Shown here in pieces: positions 9,650 through 18,254 of a stretch of 64,000 nucleotides of DNA. Within the stretch, counting starts at the first letter, position 1. Every line of letters begins with the position of its first letter. The position numbers and the translations under genes were made by a program. The notes under the pieces were generated by a model, which was not told the origin of the DNA, made no database searches, and saw only the letters and a list, made by a program, of their open reading frames with translations. The DNA comes from Kitasatospora azatica KCTC 9699 (GTDB lineage Bacteria > Actinomycetota > Actinomycetes > Streptomycetales > Streptomycetaceae), in NCBI RefSeq assembly GCF_000744785.1, contig NZ_JQMO01000003.1, positions 124,001 to 188,000 on the forward strand, read 5' to 3'.

Positions 9650-9742
9650 CTCGACTCCCTGGTCCGGCCATGGGCGGCAGCCCTCAGCTCCACGTTCCTC
9701 CAGAGCCGCGCGACAGGCCAGGGCCGGGAAGACCTGTGGAAG

Positions 9743-9756
9743 GGCCCGACCGGCCC
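9743..9756. promoter_or_regulatory. Candidate stress-regulon dyad, divergent promoter region
   Basis: GGCCCGACCGGCCC fits the pattern GGNCC-GNNC-GGNCC. It is placed about 95 bp from both divergent starts (9649 minus, 9851 plus). Similar dyads occur at 11146, 13142, 15464 and 26889, each upstream of a stress-type gene. Assignment to a DevR/OsdR-type regulator is inference. Confidence 0.4.
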
Positions 9757-9850
9757 TCGCCGCGCCCGCCGCTTCGGCCGATCATGGGAAGGGACGGTCG
9801 CGGTGGTCCGACACCGCCACGGCCCTGAGCAGGAGGAGGCGGAGATCCTC

Positions 9851-10561
9851 ATGAGCACCGCAGGCCCGCACAGCTCCCAGGCCCGCCCCGCGCATCCGGG
9901 CGACATCGGCCGCAGGGTCGCCCACCGCCGCCGGCAACTGGGCCTCAGCCGCGAGGAGGTGGCGGAAAGGGCCGGAATCGCCGTCAGCTACCTGAAGTAC
10001 CTGGAGTCGCAGCCCGATGTGGTCGAGCTGGAGACGGTCACCACGCTGGCCGGCGCGCTCGGCACCTCGCTGGGGTACCTGCTGGGCTCCGACCTGCCGC
10101 CCGGCCGGTCCCGACCGGCCGCCGGGCCCGCGCTGGAGGAACTGGCGCCGGAGCAGTGCTGGGCGAAGATCGCGCCGGGCGGTGTGGGCCGGATCGTGGT
10201 GTCGACACCCGACGGGCCGAGGGTGGCTCCCGTCAACTACCGCGTCCTCGACAACGTGATCCTCTACCGCACCGCCGCGCACGGCCTGCCCGCCAGCGCC
10301 GTCGGGATGGGGGTCCCCCCGGCCGAAGGCTGGGGGAAGGTCGCCTTCGAGGTGGACCAGTTGGACGACGCGCTCAGCAGCGGCTGGAGCGTGGTGGTCG
10401 CAGGCATCGCCGAGCGCCTCACCGATCCCGAGGAGCTCGAGTGGCTGACCGAACACGCCGATCCCGGTCCATGGGTCGGCGGCACCCGGGAGACCTGGGT
10501 GCGGATCAACCCGCAGAGCATCACCGGACGCCTGATCCGCACCGTCGACCTGCTGCCGTGA
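9851..10561 (+). CDS. XRE-type HTH plus pyridoxamine 5'-phosphate oxidase-like protein
   Basis: The 236-residue protein combines an N-terminal helix-turn-helix (about 15-75; RVAHRRRQLGLSREEVAERA, then GIAVSYLKYLES) with a C-terminal split-barrel PPOX/flavin-binding domain (about 95-236; GGVGRIVVSTPDGPRVAPVN and KVAFEVDQLDD). Such fusions are common in actinomycete stress islands and probably bind a flavin or F420-type cofactor while contacting DNA. The ATG at 9851 starts right after a GGAGGCGGAGATC leader. A shorter, damaged relative lies at 11215-11652. Confidence 0.87.
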   Translation: MSTAGPHSSQARPAHPGDIGRRVAHRRRQLGLSREEVAERAGIAVSYLKYLESQPDVVELETVTTLAGALGTSLGYLLGSDLPPGRSRPAAGPALEELAPEQCWAKIAPGGVGRIVVSTPDGPRVAPVNYRVLDNVILYRTAAHGLPASAVGMGVPPAEGWGKVAFEVDQLDDALSSGWSVVVAGIAERLTDPEELEWLTEHADPGPWVGGTRETWVRINPQSITGRLIRTVDLLP

Positions 10562-10603
10562 CCGACCAGGCCTCGTCCGCCGGCACCCCGGTCCACCACC
10601 GGA

Positions 10604-11113
10604 CTACTTCTCCTCGCCCGCGCGTAGTTCCTCGCCCACCTGGTGGGCCCAGCGCCGGATCTGCTCCGGGTTGCGGTAGTCACCGGCCTTCTCGTGCTTG
10701 ACCATCGTCCGGGCGATGAACCCGGGCGTCTGCGCGGTGATGCTGCCGCCGAAGGTGACATGCCCCTTCGCGTGCAGGCGACGCATCTCCTTGGCGGCCG
10801 AGGGCACCGGCGGGATCTCGTGCTGCTCGGCCGAGCTGTCCACCGGGCCGCTGCTGAACAGCCACACCGGCCGGTGCGTCAGCGCCTCTTCGTTGCGGTG
10901 GGCGCAGCGCACGGCGTCCCGGTGCCAGTGACCCGCGTAGAGCGAGCCGCCGAGCACCACCGCGTCGAACTCCTCGACATCGCGTACCTCCCGAGCGGGG
11001 ACGACCTGCGCCTCGAAACCGTCCTCCTGCAGCGTGTGACCGATCTGGTCGGCGATACCGGCTGTGGCACCGTGCTTGCTGCCGTAGGCCACCAGAACTC
11101 TCTGCTTCCTCAT
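10604..11113 (-). CDS. Flavodoxin-domain protein
   Basis: The 169-residue protein begins with the FMN-binding loop RVLVAYGSKHGATAGIAD, the T/S-x-T-G-x-T-type phosphate loop of flavodoxins. It continues with DAVVLGGSLYAGHWHRD and a C-terminal basic region (VKHEKAGDYRNPEQIRRWA). This resembles menaquinone-dependent protoporphyrinogen oxidase-like (HemG-type) flavodoxins of actinomycete stress clusters. It is convergent with the HTH-PPOX gene. The start at 11113 has a GGGAGG site, and a dyad of the stress type lies about 35 bp upstream. Confidence 0.87.
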   Translation of the reverse strand: MRKQRVLVAYGSKHGATAGIADQIGHTLQEDGFEAQVVPAREVRDVEEFDAVVLGGSLYAGHWHRDAVRCAHRNEEALTHRPVWLFSSGPVDSSAEQHEIPPVPSAAKEMRRLHAKGHVTFGGSITAQTPGFIARTMVKHEKAGDYRNPEQIRRWAHQVGEELRAGEEK

Positions 11114-11145
11114 CGCACACCTCCCGCGTGCGGCGGCTGCGGGTC

Positions 11146-11159
11146 GGCCCGATCGGCCG
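11146..11159. promoter_or_regulatory. Candidate stress-regulon dyad upstream of flavodoxin gene
   Basis: GGCCCGATCGGCCG fits GGNCC-GNNC-GGNCC with one end mismatch. It is 33-46 bp upstream of the flavodoxin start codon at 11113, close to where a promoter or activator site would be expected. Confidence 0.35.
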
Positions 11160-11214
11160 GCCGCTACCCCCAGCCTGGCTCCAATGACCGCGGCGGAACA
11201 GGGCCACTCGCCCC

Positions 11215-11652
11215 TCAGTCCATGGACGGATCGGCCCCTGTTTTCACCCTCCGGATGCAGGTGATCGAGCGGCTCAGGTGGTCGTCGATGTGGTCGACCT
11301 GGAAGGACACGGCCGTACCCGGCTCGGCAGCAGCGGCGCCGTGCGGGGTGGTGCGGTAGGCCACGGTCTCGGCGTCCACCGTGTAGTTGACGGGGAAGAC
11401 CAGTGGAGCAGGCAGGATGGGCAGGACGACGCGGCCCACTCCGTGGGTGCCGAGCTTGTCCCAGCACTCCGGCGTGGTGAGGCGGACCAGGGCCGGCCGG
11501 GAGGGCGCTCCGCTCTGGCCGGGGGCCGGGTCGCGCCGTCCTTCGATCAGCTCCTGGTAGGTGAGGTGGCTGGATGCAGGTTCACGGTGGCTCCTCGGCA
11601 GAGGTACGTACGGAAGAGGGCGACCCTTCAGCAGCGCCTTCCTGGCCCGCAC
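11215..11652 (-). pseudogene. PPOX-like protein with altered C-terminus (probably decayed)
   Basis: The core THGVGRVVLPILPAPLVFPV and VSFQVDHIDDHLSR matches the PPOX domain of the gene at 9851. The conserved continuation (a GWSVVV-type strand and the last helix) is replaced by an unrelated 17-residue tail, SITCIRRVKTGADPSMD. The N-terminal HTH is also absent apart from a short linker. Length is 145 residues against 236 for the intact relative. Both ends look eroded, so a functional flavin-binding protein is doubtful. The start codon is uncertain. Confidence 0.6.
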
Positions 11653-11750
11653 TCCATTGGCTGTCCTCTCCAGCCTCCGCCCGGACCGCAGCCGGCCACA
11701 TGGGCCGCACGGTCCCGACGCATCGGCGGCAGCTGCGCCGGCGCGTTCCG

Positions 11751-12746
11751 CTACCAGTCGGCTGACTCCTCGGCGTCCAGGACGTCCGAGACCGCCAGGC
11801 GCGGGGTCGGCGCACCCTCCCGCCCGTAGCCGAGTCGCAGCAGCATCTGCACGAAGCCCGGCCGGAGTTCGGGGTCACGCACCTCCCAGCGAAGTCCGGG
11901 CCACTCCAGCGCCTGGTGCAGCAGCGAGGCCCGCACCTCGTGCACCGTCGCCAGCAGCAGCACGTGCTCCAGGGCCATCCCGGCGCGCAGCCAGTCCGCC
12001 GGCCGGTCGTACTCGGTGGCAAGGACGGCGAGGCACGGCTCGGCCTCGAACCCGGCGGGCGGCAGGTGCTCGGCCGGGCGGATGGCGGAGAAGTCCCGCA
12101 TCGGCAGGTGGCCGGTGGCGTCCTGGGGGCCGAGGGCTGCTGCCGGGATGCCATAGGGCGGGGCACCGGGCCCATGAATCCAGGCGCGGCTCTCGGCGCT
12201 GCGCTCGGGGTCGGTGGTGCTGCGGCGCTCGGCCTCGGCGGTCAGCCGCAGCAGCCGTTCGCGCTCCGCGTGGTCGGGGAAGACGAGAAGCGCCTCCTCG
12301 ATCCGGGCGGCCTCGGCCAACTCCTCCCGGACACTGGCCGGGATCGCGTCCCCGCTGAACGGCGTGCGGATCGTGTGCCGGTGCCAGATCGCCCCGTAGA
12401 GCGCGCTCGTCGGAGCCAGGTGCACCGACGAGGGCTGGTCGAGTTCGACGGCTGCCAGCAGGTCCGGATCGCCGGGATCGGGCAGCAGCCGCACCTCGGG
12501 AGCCCAGCCCAGATGCCGGGCGGCGGTGCGCAGGTTGAGGACGGCTGCGCCCACCGAGATGTGCAGGGCCCGACCCTGCGGGTCAGTGGCAGGCACCGCG
12601 CGCTCGCGAGCGGCACGGACCTCCAGAGTGGAGATCTCGGGCCGCAGCCGGAAGTGCCACGGCTGGCTGTTGTGCAGCGACGGCGCCGCGACCGCGGCCG
12701 AGACCAGCTTCTCCAGTACGGCGGCGTCGAGAGTGATGGTACGCAT
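11751..12746 (-). CDS. Acg-type nitroreductase family protein
   Basis: The 331-residue protein carries APSLHNSQPWHFRL near the N-terminus, the hallmark of Acg-family nitroreductases (the DosR-regulated Acg/Rv3131 type in mycobacteria). A second half ends GMALEHVLLLATVHEVRASL and VQMLLRLGYGREGAPTPR. These are fused nitroreductase folds that bind FMN but often lack classical reductase activity; flavin storage or sequestration has been proposed for the family. ATG 12746 is chosen over longer frames because the conserved region starts at residue 3. It lies 25 bp downstream of the SHOCT gene, probably in one operon. Confidence 0.9.
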   Translation of the reverse strand: MRTITLDAAVLEKLVSAAVAAPSLHNSQPWHFRLRPEISTLEVRAARERAVPATDPQGRALHISVGAAVLNLRTAARHLGWAPEVRLLPDPGDPDLLAAVELDQPSSVHLAPTSALYGAIWHRHTIRTPFSGDAIPASVREELAEAARIEEALLVFPDHAERERLLRLTAEAERRSTTDPERSAESRAWIHGPGAPPYGIPAAALGPQDATGHLPMRDFSAIRPAEHLPPAGFEAEPCLAVLATEYDRPADWLRAGMALEHVLLLATVHEVRASLLHQALEWPGLRWEVRDPELRPGFVQMLLRLGYGREGAPTPRLAVSDVLDAEESADW

Positions 12747-12771
12747 GACGGGCTCCCTGACTGACGTGGCG

Positions 12772-13056
12772 TCAGCTGTCGTCCGGCCCAGAGCCGGAGC
12801 GCAACATGTCCAGCCGGCGCCGGTACTCGTCGGTGTCGATCTCGCCGCGGGCGAAGCGCTCCGCGAGCAGCCGCTCGGGCGAGCGGTCCTCGGGCGAGCG
12901 GTCCTCGGCTTCGGCGCCGCCGTGGTGCGGGACACGGCCCAGCTGCCGGAACAGCATGACGCCACCGAGAACGATCAGCACCCAGAAGATCAGCATGCCT
13001 GCGGTCATCAGGCCGAAGCCCCAGCCGCTCATGCCGTGGTCGTCCCAGAACATCAT
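12772..13056 (-). CDS. Small SHOCT-domain membrane protein
   Basis: The 94-residue protein has one strong N-terminal membrane segment (FGLMTAGMLIFWVLIVLGGVM) and a C-terminal SHOCT motif (LLAERFARGEIDTDEYRRRL). The ATG pair at 13051-13056 is preceded by AAGGAG at good spacing, so the shorter start at 13056 is preferred over an upstream one at 13083. SHOCT modules are short C-terminal oligomerisation-type motifs of unknown detailed role. It is the first gene before the Acg-like nitroreductase. Confidence 0.85.
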   Translation of the reverse strand: MMFWDDHGMSGWGFGLMTAGMLIFWVLIVLGGVMLFRQLGRVPHHGGAEAEDRSPEDRSPERLLAERFARGEIDTDEYRRRLDMLRSGSGPDDS

Positions 13057-13141
13057 CGCGGCGCTCCTTAACCGATGTGCCAAGGGCAGTGGGCCTGTTC
13101 CCTCACTGCCTACTGTGCGCCCGCGGTCACCGCTCCCGCTT

Positions 13142-13155
13142 GGGCCGATCGGCTC
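13142..13155. promoter_or_regulatory. Candidate stress-regulon dyad upstream of SHOCT/nitroreductase operon
   Basis: GGGCCGATCGGCTC fits GGNCC-GNNC-GGNCC with one base off. It is 86-99 bp upstream of the SHOCT gene start at 13056. Confidence 0.35.
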
Positions 13156-13308
13156 CCCCCGGTGGGCCGGACGGGCTCAGTGGACCGCGCGGAGTGCGGC
13201 GGTTCGGTCTCGGCCGGCCCACGTGACCCCGGCGACGGGGCCGGCTGACCCATTCCCACCGCGCGGCTCGTCCGGCACGGTGGAGGCAAGGAGATCACCC
13301 GGTGCATC

Positions 13309-13431
13309 TCAGGCTGTGGTGACCGGCCTGACCTCGACGTCCACCACACCGGGGACGGCCCGCACGAGCCGCTCCAGCACGGGCAGCGCCGACGGGTCCG
13401 ACAGCGTGCCGGTCAGGGTGTTCGGGCCGTC
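13309..13431 (-). pseudogene. C-terminal BON-domain remnant
   Basis: On the minus strand the frame ending at stop 13309-13311 reads GPNTLTGTLSDPSALPVLER and LVRAVPGVVDVEVRPVTTA. These are the last strand-helix-strand of a BON domain like those of the CBS-BON genes nearby. No start or N-terminal CBS domain precedes it. It is a short relic rather than a gene. Confidence 0.5.
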
Positions 13432-13542
13432 GCGGACACCGGTCGGCTCTGGCCCCGGCGCGCCCGGGCGTGCAGGCTCGGTAGTAGAGGGGCCCCGGCG
13501 CAGGCGTTACCGGGGCCGCGAGAAGGACGGGAGGCGAACACG

Positions 13543-14361
13543 ATGTCGCTCATGCACAGGCGGACCAGCTCCCCGGAGAAGGCCGGGAGCGCGGGAGGGA
13601 CGCGGGGTCGGGGGATCGACGTGACCGGAGGCCGGCCGACGCCCGAGGGTGCCGCCACCGGGGTCCCCGGTACGTTCCCGTGCCGGACCCGGGTCGCAGA
13701 GGTGATGAGCCGCCAGATCGTCGCGATCGATCCACGGGCCGGCTTCGCCGTCGTCCTCGCGGCCCTGCGGGAACACCACCACGACATGCTGCCCGTGGTC
13801 GACGGGGAACGACGGGTGATGGGCACGGTCTGTGCGTCCGACCTGCTCGCCAAACTCGCCGTCCAGAAGCTGCCACCCCGGTCCATGCTGTGGGAGTCCC
13901 GGCAGGTGCGGGCCGTTCGGAGCAAGTCGAAGGCCGTGGAGGCCTGTGAGCTGATGACCAGCCCGGCGGTGACCGTCCACGAGCAGACCAGCGTGGAGCA
14001 GGCCGCCCTGCTCGCGGCGCGGCGCCGCGTGCACCATCTGCCGGTGGTCGACGGGCAGCGACGGCTGACCGGGGTCGTCTGCCTGTGCGACCTACTGGAC
14101 GTGCTGCGCCGCGACGACGCGGCCATTCTCGCGGACGTCGAGGCGGTCGCCCTTGCCCCGGACCTTGGCACGGTGGCCTCGACCCTGCGGATCAGCTGCG
14201 AGCAGGGCCGAGTGACGCTGGACGCCCGCACCGTCCACCACAGTCAGGCCGACCGGCTGGGCGAGCGGGTGCGAGCCGTCGAGGGCGTCGTCAGCGTCGC
14301 GGACGACCTGCGCTGGGAGATCGACGACGTCGGACTGGCCGGCCCCCAGGCTTCCGGTTGA
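13543..14361 (+). CDS. CBS-pair plus BON domain protein
   Basis: The 272-residue protein has a low-complexity N-terminus (about 1-48), a CBS pair (VAEVMSRQIVAIDP to HHLPVVDGQRRLTGVVCLCD) and a C-terminal BON domain (RISCEQGRVTLDARTV to VEGVVSVADDLRWEID). CBS pairs bind adenosyl ligands and BON domains bind phospholipid or act as structural modules. The combination is common in actinobacterial stress clusters and is presumed to sense energy state. GGGAGG lies 8 bases before the ATG. It converges with a second CBS-BON gene across a hairpin terminator. Confidence 0.9.
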   Translation: MSLMHRRTSSPEKAGSAGGTRGRGIDVTGGRPTPEGAATGVPGTFPCRTRVAEVMSRQIVAIDPRAGFAVVLAALREHHHDMLPVVDGERRVMGTVCASDLLAKLAVQKLPPRSMLWESRQVRAVRSKSKAVEACELMTSPAVTVHEQTSVEQAALLAARRRVHHLPVVDGQRRLTGVVCLCDLLDVLRRDDAAILADVEAVALAPDLGTVASTLRISCEQGRVTLDARTVHHSQADRLGERVRAVEGVVSVADDLRWEIDDVGLAGPQASG

Positions 14362-14455
14362 CGTGGCGGCCTCGGGCCGTCGCCAGTAGCCCCAGGCGAC
14401 CGAGGAGGACACCACGCGTCGGCAACCCGCTGACCATCCTCCTGCGCAGCACACC

Positions 14456-14483
14456 GGGCCGGACACCTGGAGGTGTCCGGCCC
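14456..14483. terminator. Bidirectional hairpin terminator between convergent CBS-BON genes
   Basis: GGGCCGGACACCT at 14456-14468 and its exact reverse complement at 14471-14483 form a 13-bp stem with almost no loop. It sits 95 bp after the stop of the plus-strand gene and 217 bp after the stop of the minus-strand gene. No other feature is visible in 14362-14699. Confidence 0.75.
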
Positions 14484-14699
14484 GTCCGCACGACCGGCGA
14501 CGATGCGGCGCGACCGTACCTGCCCGCCATGGCCTGCTCCCACATCACAGCGAAGTTGACGCTGGGTTACCAAAACATATCGCGCGTGACGTCCCCAACG
14601 CCCCCGACCGGGGCCGGGGAGCCAACACCCGAACGGCAGTTCGGCCGCCGTCAAGCCGCCGTCAGTCAGCAGGTCGCGGCGGCCGAGGTGGGACTGCGA

Positions 14700-15398
14700 T
14701 CAGGACCGACCGGTGCCGTAGGCGTGCGGATGCTCCACCTGGAGCTGAGTGTCGTCCTCGGTCCAGGTCAGCGTCTGGTGGACCGCCACCACGCCGTCCA
14801 CCGCCCGGCACAGCTGCTCCGTGATCGGGATCAGACTCCTGCGCGGCACCCGGCCGGTCAGGGTGACCACACCGTCCTGCACGGCGACCTCGACGTCTCC
14901 GGGGGGCAGCCAGAGGGTCTGGCCGAGCACGTCGTGGTTGATCTCCTCGCGGATCGCCGCATCGTGCCGCAGGAAGACCTGGAGCAGGTCGCGGCGGCTG
15001 ACGATGCCGACCAGTCGGCCGACCTCGTCCACCACCGGCAGTCGCTTGACCTTGTGCTTGTCCATGGCCCGGGCGGCCTCCGCGATGGTCCAGGTGGCGC
15101 GGGCGGTGACGGCCGGGCTGGTCATCAGGCCGCCTGCGGTCTCCGCCTCGGCGCGAGCGCGGTCATGCGCGTCCAGCCAGCGGCCGGGGGTGCGGCCCTC
15201 GGGGTCGGGCAGGACCGCTTCCTTGCGAATCAGATCGGCCTCGGAGACCATGCCGAGCGGGCGGCCCTGGTCGTCGACGACCGGAAGCGCGGTGATGTCG
15301 TTGCGGTGGAACAGCCCCGCGACCTCCTTGAACGGCGTGTCGGGCCGCGCGGTGACCACCTCGTGGGTCATCACGTCCTGGACGTTGCGGTGCTGCAT
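14700..15398 (-). CDS. CBS-pair plus BON domain protein
   Basis: The 232-residue protein starts with a CBS pair (VQDVMTHEVVTARPDTPFKE, ALPVVDDQGRPLGMVSEADL, then VKRLPVVDEVGRLVGIVSRR) and ends in a BON domain (VEVAVQDGVVTLTGRVPRRS to DGVVAVHQTLTW). ATG 15398 is preferred to the GTG three codons upstream because GAGGAG is 8 bases before it. Architecture is the same as the convergent gene at 13543, but without the long N-terminal extension. A dyad lies 66-79 bp upstream. Confidence 0.92.
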   Translation of the reverse strand: MQHRNVQDVMTHEVVTARPDTPFKEVAGLFHRNDITALPVVDDQGRPLGMVSEADLIRKEAVLPDPEGRTPGRWLDAHDRARAEAETAGGLMTSPAVTARATWTIAEAARAMDKHKVKRLPVVDEVGRLVGIVSRRDLLQVFLRHDAAIREEINHDVLGQTLWLPPGDVEVAVQDGVVTLTGRVPRRSLIPITEQLCRAVDGVVAVHQTLTWTEDDTQLQVEHPHAYGTGRS

Positions 15399-15463
15399 GG
15401 TCCTCACTCCTCACAGCTCGGCTTCCCTACCACCACTCTGCGCCCATCCTGGCGGCCGTCCCA

Positions 15464-15477
15464 GGGCCGTTCGGTCC
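15464..15477. promoter_or_regulatory. Candidate stress-regulon dyad upstream of CBS-BON gene
   Basis: GGGCCGTTCGGTCC fits GGNCC-GNNC-GGNCC exactly on both strands. It lies upstream of the CBS-BON start at 15398 and also 84 bp before the DUF302 relic on the other strand. Confidence 0.45.
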
Positions 15478-15560
15478 CCGCACGAGGACCGGCCCGCCCA
15501 CGACAGCAGGTCCGCGCTGGCTCACCATGGAAAGACAGCCCACCAGCCTCGGAGACGACC

Positions 15561-15757
15561 ATGGACCACGGAATCAGCGTCGGGCTCGATCTCCCGTTCG
15601 GCCACGCAGTCGAGCGTGTGCGGGCCGCGCTGGCCGCGGAGGGCTTCGGTGTCCTGACCGAGATCGACGTCAGGCGACGCTGCGCGCCAGACTCGGCGAG
15701 GAGACGGCGGAGACATCGATGAACGCCAACGGCAACCGCGAGCCGGAGCCCACAGCA
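15561..15757 (+). pseudogene. Frameshifted DUF302-family remnant
   Basis: From ATG 15561 the frame reads MDHGISVGLDLPFGHAVERV and RAALAAEGFGVLTEIDV, the opening strand-helix of a DUF302 domain. The expected continuation ATLRARLGEE is then found one frame over. The rest of the domain is missing before the GH65 start, leaving about 60 residues against roughly 130 for the family. Confidence 0.6.
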
Positions 15758-18141
15758 TGACCGCACAGCGCCCGCCGAGCGATGCGTGGCATCTCCGCTT
15801 CGAAGGTTTCGACCCGGCCGAGGAGGGCGTGCGCGAAGTGCTCTGCGCGATCGGCAACGGCCGCCTGGTCAGCCGGGCCGCCGCCCCCGAGTCGTGCGCG
15901 GACGGCGTGCACTACCCGGGCACCTACCTGGCCGGCGTCTACGACCGCGCGAGGTCGGTGGTCGGCGGCCGGAGGGTCGAGAACGAGGACCTGGTCAACT
16001 GCCCGAACTGGCAGTCCTTCAGCTTCCGCCACCCCGACGGCGAATGGTTCACCGGGCCGCCCGCCGAGCAGCGGCTCGACCTCGACCTGCGCCGGGGCGT
16101 GCTGACCCGGCACGGGCTGGTGGTGGACGCGGACGGCCGTCGGACCAGGCTGGTGCAGCGCCGGATCGCCAGCCAGGCCCAGCCGCACCTGGTGGCGTTG
16201 GAGACCGAGCTGCTGGCGGAGAATTGGTCCGGTCTCCTGGAGGTTCGCTCCGCTCTGGACGGCACCGTGGAAAACACCGGTGTCGCCCGCTACCTGGGCC
16301 TGACCAGCCGTCACCTCGTCCCCACCGGGCAGGGCGTGGACGAGGACGGCGCGCTGTGGCTGGAGGTCGCCACCGTGGGCACGCCGCTGCACATCGCGCT
16401 CGCCGCCCGGACCCGGGCGGCACCGACAGAGGTGCACCGTGCCAGTGAGGTGCGGGACGGCTGGGCAGCCGAGCTGCTCACCCTGGACCTCACCGAGGGC
16501 CGGCCGGTCACCGTCGAGAAGACCGTGGCCGTGTACACCTCGCGCGATCCCGCCATCGAAGCACCCCTGCCTGCCGCACGGCGCCTGACGGCCCAAGCAC
16601 CCGACTTCGAGCACCTGCTCCGCGAGCACGCCATGCGCTGGGCCGAGTTGTGGCGGCGCTGCCGGATCGAGGCCGACTTCGACAGCGAACTCGCACTCCA
16701 CCTCAACCTGTTCCACCTGCTGCAGACCTACTCCGAGCACTCGGTGGACCTCGACGTCGGCATCCCCGCCCGGGGTCTGCACGGTGAGGGCTACCGAGGA
16801 CACGTCTTCTGGGACGAGCTCTTCGTACTGCGCCTGCTCAACCTGCGCTTCCCCGAACTGGCCCGCGCCGTTCTCGACCACCGCCGCCGACGCCTGGACG
16901 CCGCCCGGCAGGCCGCCCGCGAGGCGGGCCTGTGCGGGGCGATGTACCCGTGGCAGAGCGCGAGCGACGGCCGCGAGGAGTCCCAGCAGCTGCACCTCAA
17001 CCCGCTCTCCGGCCGGTGGCGGCCCGACCGCAGCCATCTGCAGCGCCACGTCGGCTCGGCCGTCGCCTACAACGTCTGGCAGCATTTCCAGGCCACCGGC
17101 GACCTCGACTTCCTGGCCACCAGCGGCGCCGAGATGCTGCTGGAGATCGCCCGCTTCTGGTCCTCCCTGGCCGCCTACGACCCAGAACGCTCGCGGTACT
17201 CGATCCGTGGTGTCCTGGGGCCCGACGAGTACCACGACGCCTACCCCTGGGCCGAGGGTCCCGGCCTGGACGACAACGCCTACACCAACGTGCTCGCCTC
17301 CTGGGTGCTCGCCCGCGCGCTCGACACCGTCGACCTGCTGCCCGAGTACCGCCGCGACGAACTGCTGGAGCGCCTGGCGATCGACCGCACCGAACTGGAC
17401 CGCTGGCAGGAGGTCGGCCGCCACCTGCACGTGCCGTTCCACGACGGCGTGATCAGCCAGTTCGCCGGCTACGAGCGGCTCGCCGAACTCGACTGGGCGG
17501 CCTACCGAGGCCGCTACCCGGATCTGCGGCGCCTGGACCGGATCCTGGAGGCGGAGGGCGACAGCGTCAACCGTTACAAGGCGTCCAAGCAGGCCGACGT
17601 CCTGATGCTCTGCTACCTCTTCTCCTCGCGCGAACTGCGCGGCCTGCTGCGCCGACTCGGCTACCCGGCCGGACCCGAACTGCTGCGCCGCACCACCGAC
17701 TACTACCTGCACCGCACCGTCCACGGATCGACGCTCAGCGCGGTGGTGCACGCCTGGGTGCTCACCCGCACCGACCGCCGCAGGTCCTGGCGGTTCTTCC
17801 GGGACGCGCTCAACAGCGACCTCCTCGACCTCCAACACGGCACCACCGCCGAGGGCGTCCACCTCGGCGCGATGGCTGGCGCCGTCGACCTGCTGCAGCG
17901 CTGCTACACCGGCCTGGAGATCCGCGAGGACACCCTGTGGCTGGCCCCACGCCTGCCCTCCTCCCTCGGCCGCCTCGAACTCGACCTGCGCTACCGGGGC
18001 CACTGGGGCGTGCGGATCGCCGTCGACCGGCACACCGCCACGGTCAGCCTGCGCGAGAGCCGCCAGCCGCCGATCCGGGTCGCCGTCCGAGGCTCGACGA
18101 CGGCCATCGGCCCGGGCGAGATCCGCACCTTCTCGCTCTGA
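15757..18141 (+). CDS. Glycoside hydrolase family 65 protein (disaccharide phosphorylase-like)
   Basis: The 794-residue protein shows GH65 architecture: an N-terminal beta-sandwich (about 1-260), an (alpha/alpha)6 barrel, and a C-terminal small beta domain. The catalytic general acid lies in VLGPDEYHDAYPW. The phosphate-pocket region is recognisable as YKASKQADVLML and VHGSTLSAVVHA. GH65 members phosphorolyse maltose, trehalose, kojibiose or nigerose, and a few are hydrolases. Specificity cannot be read from sequence. No beta-phosphoglucomutase gene accompanies it, which is unusual for a maltose or trehalose phosphorylase locus. ATG 15757 follows a CGGAG site. Confidence 0.92.
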   Translation: MTAQRPPSDAWHLRFEGFDPAEEGVREVLCAIGNGRLVSRAAAPESCADGVHYPGTYLAGVYDRARSVVGGRRVENEDLVNCPNWQSFSFRHPDGEWFTGPPAEQRLDLDLRRGVLTRHGLVVDADGRRTRLVQRRIASQAQPHLVALETELLAENWSGLLEVRSALDGTVENTGVARYLGLTSRHLVPTGQGVDEDGALWLEVATVGTPLHIALAARTRAAPTEVHRASEVRDGWAAELLTLDLTEGRPVTVEKTVAVYTSRDPAIEAPLPAARRLTAQAPDFEHLLREHAMRWAELWRRCRIEADFDSELALHLNLFHLLQTYSEHSVDLDVGIPARGLHGEGYRGHVFWDELFVLRLLNLRFPELARAVLDHRRRRLDAARQAAREAGLCGAMYPWQSASDGREESQQLHLNPLSGRWRPDRSHLQRHVGSAVAYNVWQHFQATGDLDFLATSGAEMLLEIARFWSSLAAYDPERSRYSIRGVLGPDEYHDAYPWAEGPGLDDNAYTNVLASWVLARALDTVDLLPEYRRDELLERLAIDRTELDRWQEVGRHLHVPFHDGVISQFAGYERLAELDWAAYRGRYPDLRRLDRILEAEGDSVNRYKASKQADVLMLCYLFSSRELRGLLRRLGYPAGPELLRRTTDYYLHRTVHGSTLSAVVHAWVLTRTDRRRSWRFFRDALNSDLLDLQHGTTAEGVHLGAMAGAVDLLQRCYTGLEIREDTLWLAPRLPSSLGRLELDLRYRGHWGVRIAVDRHTATVSLRESRQPPIRVAVRGSTTAIGPGEIRTFSL

Positions 18142-18254
18142 AGCCCGCTCTGAGGCCCGCCGGTCGCCGTCAGCACTCACCGCGGAGATCGACGACTGGG
18201 CCGACTGCATCCACCGCTCGCTCACAGCGGGCGGCCCGCGCTGACCCGGCCCGG

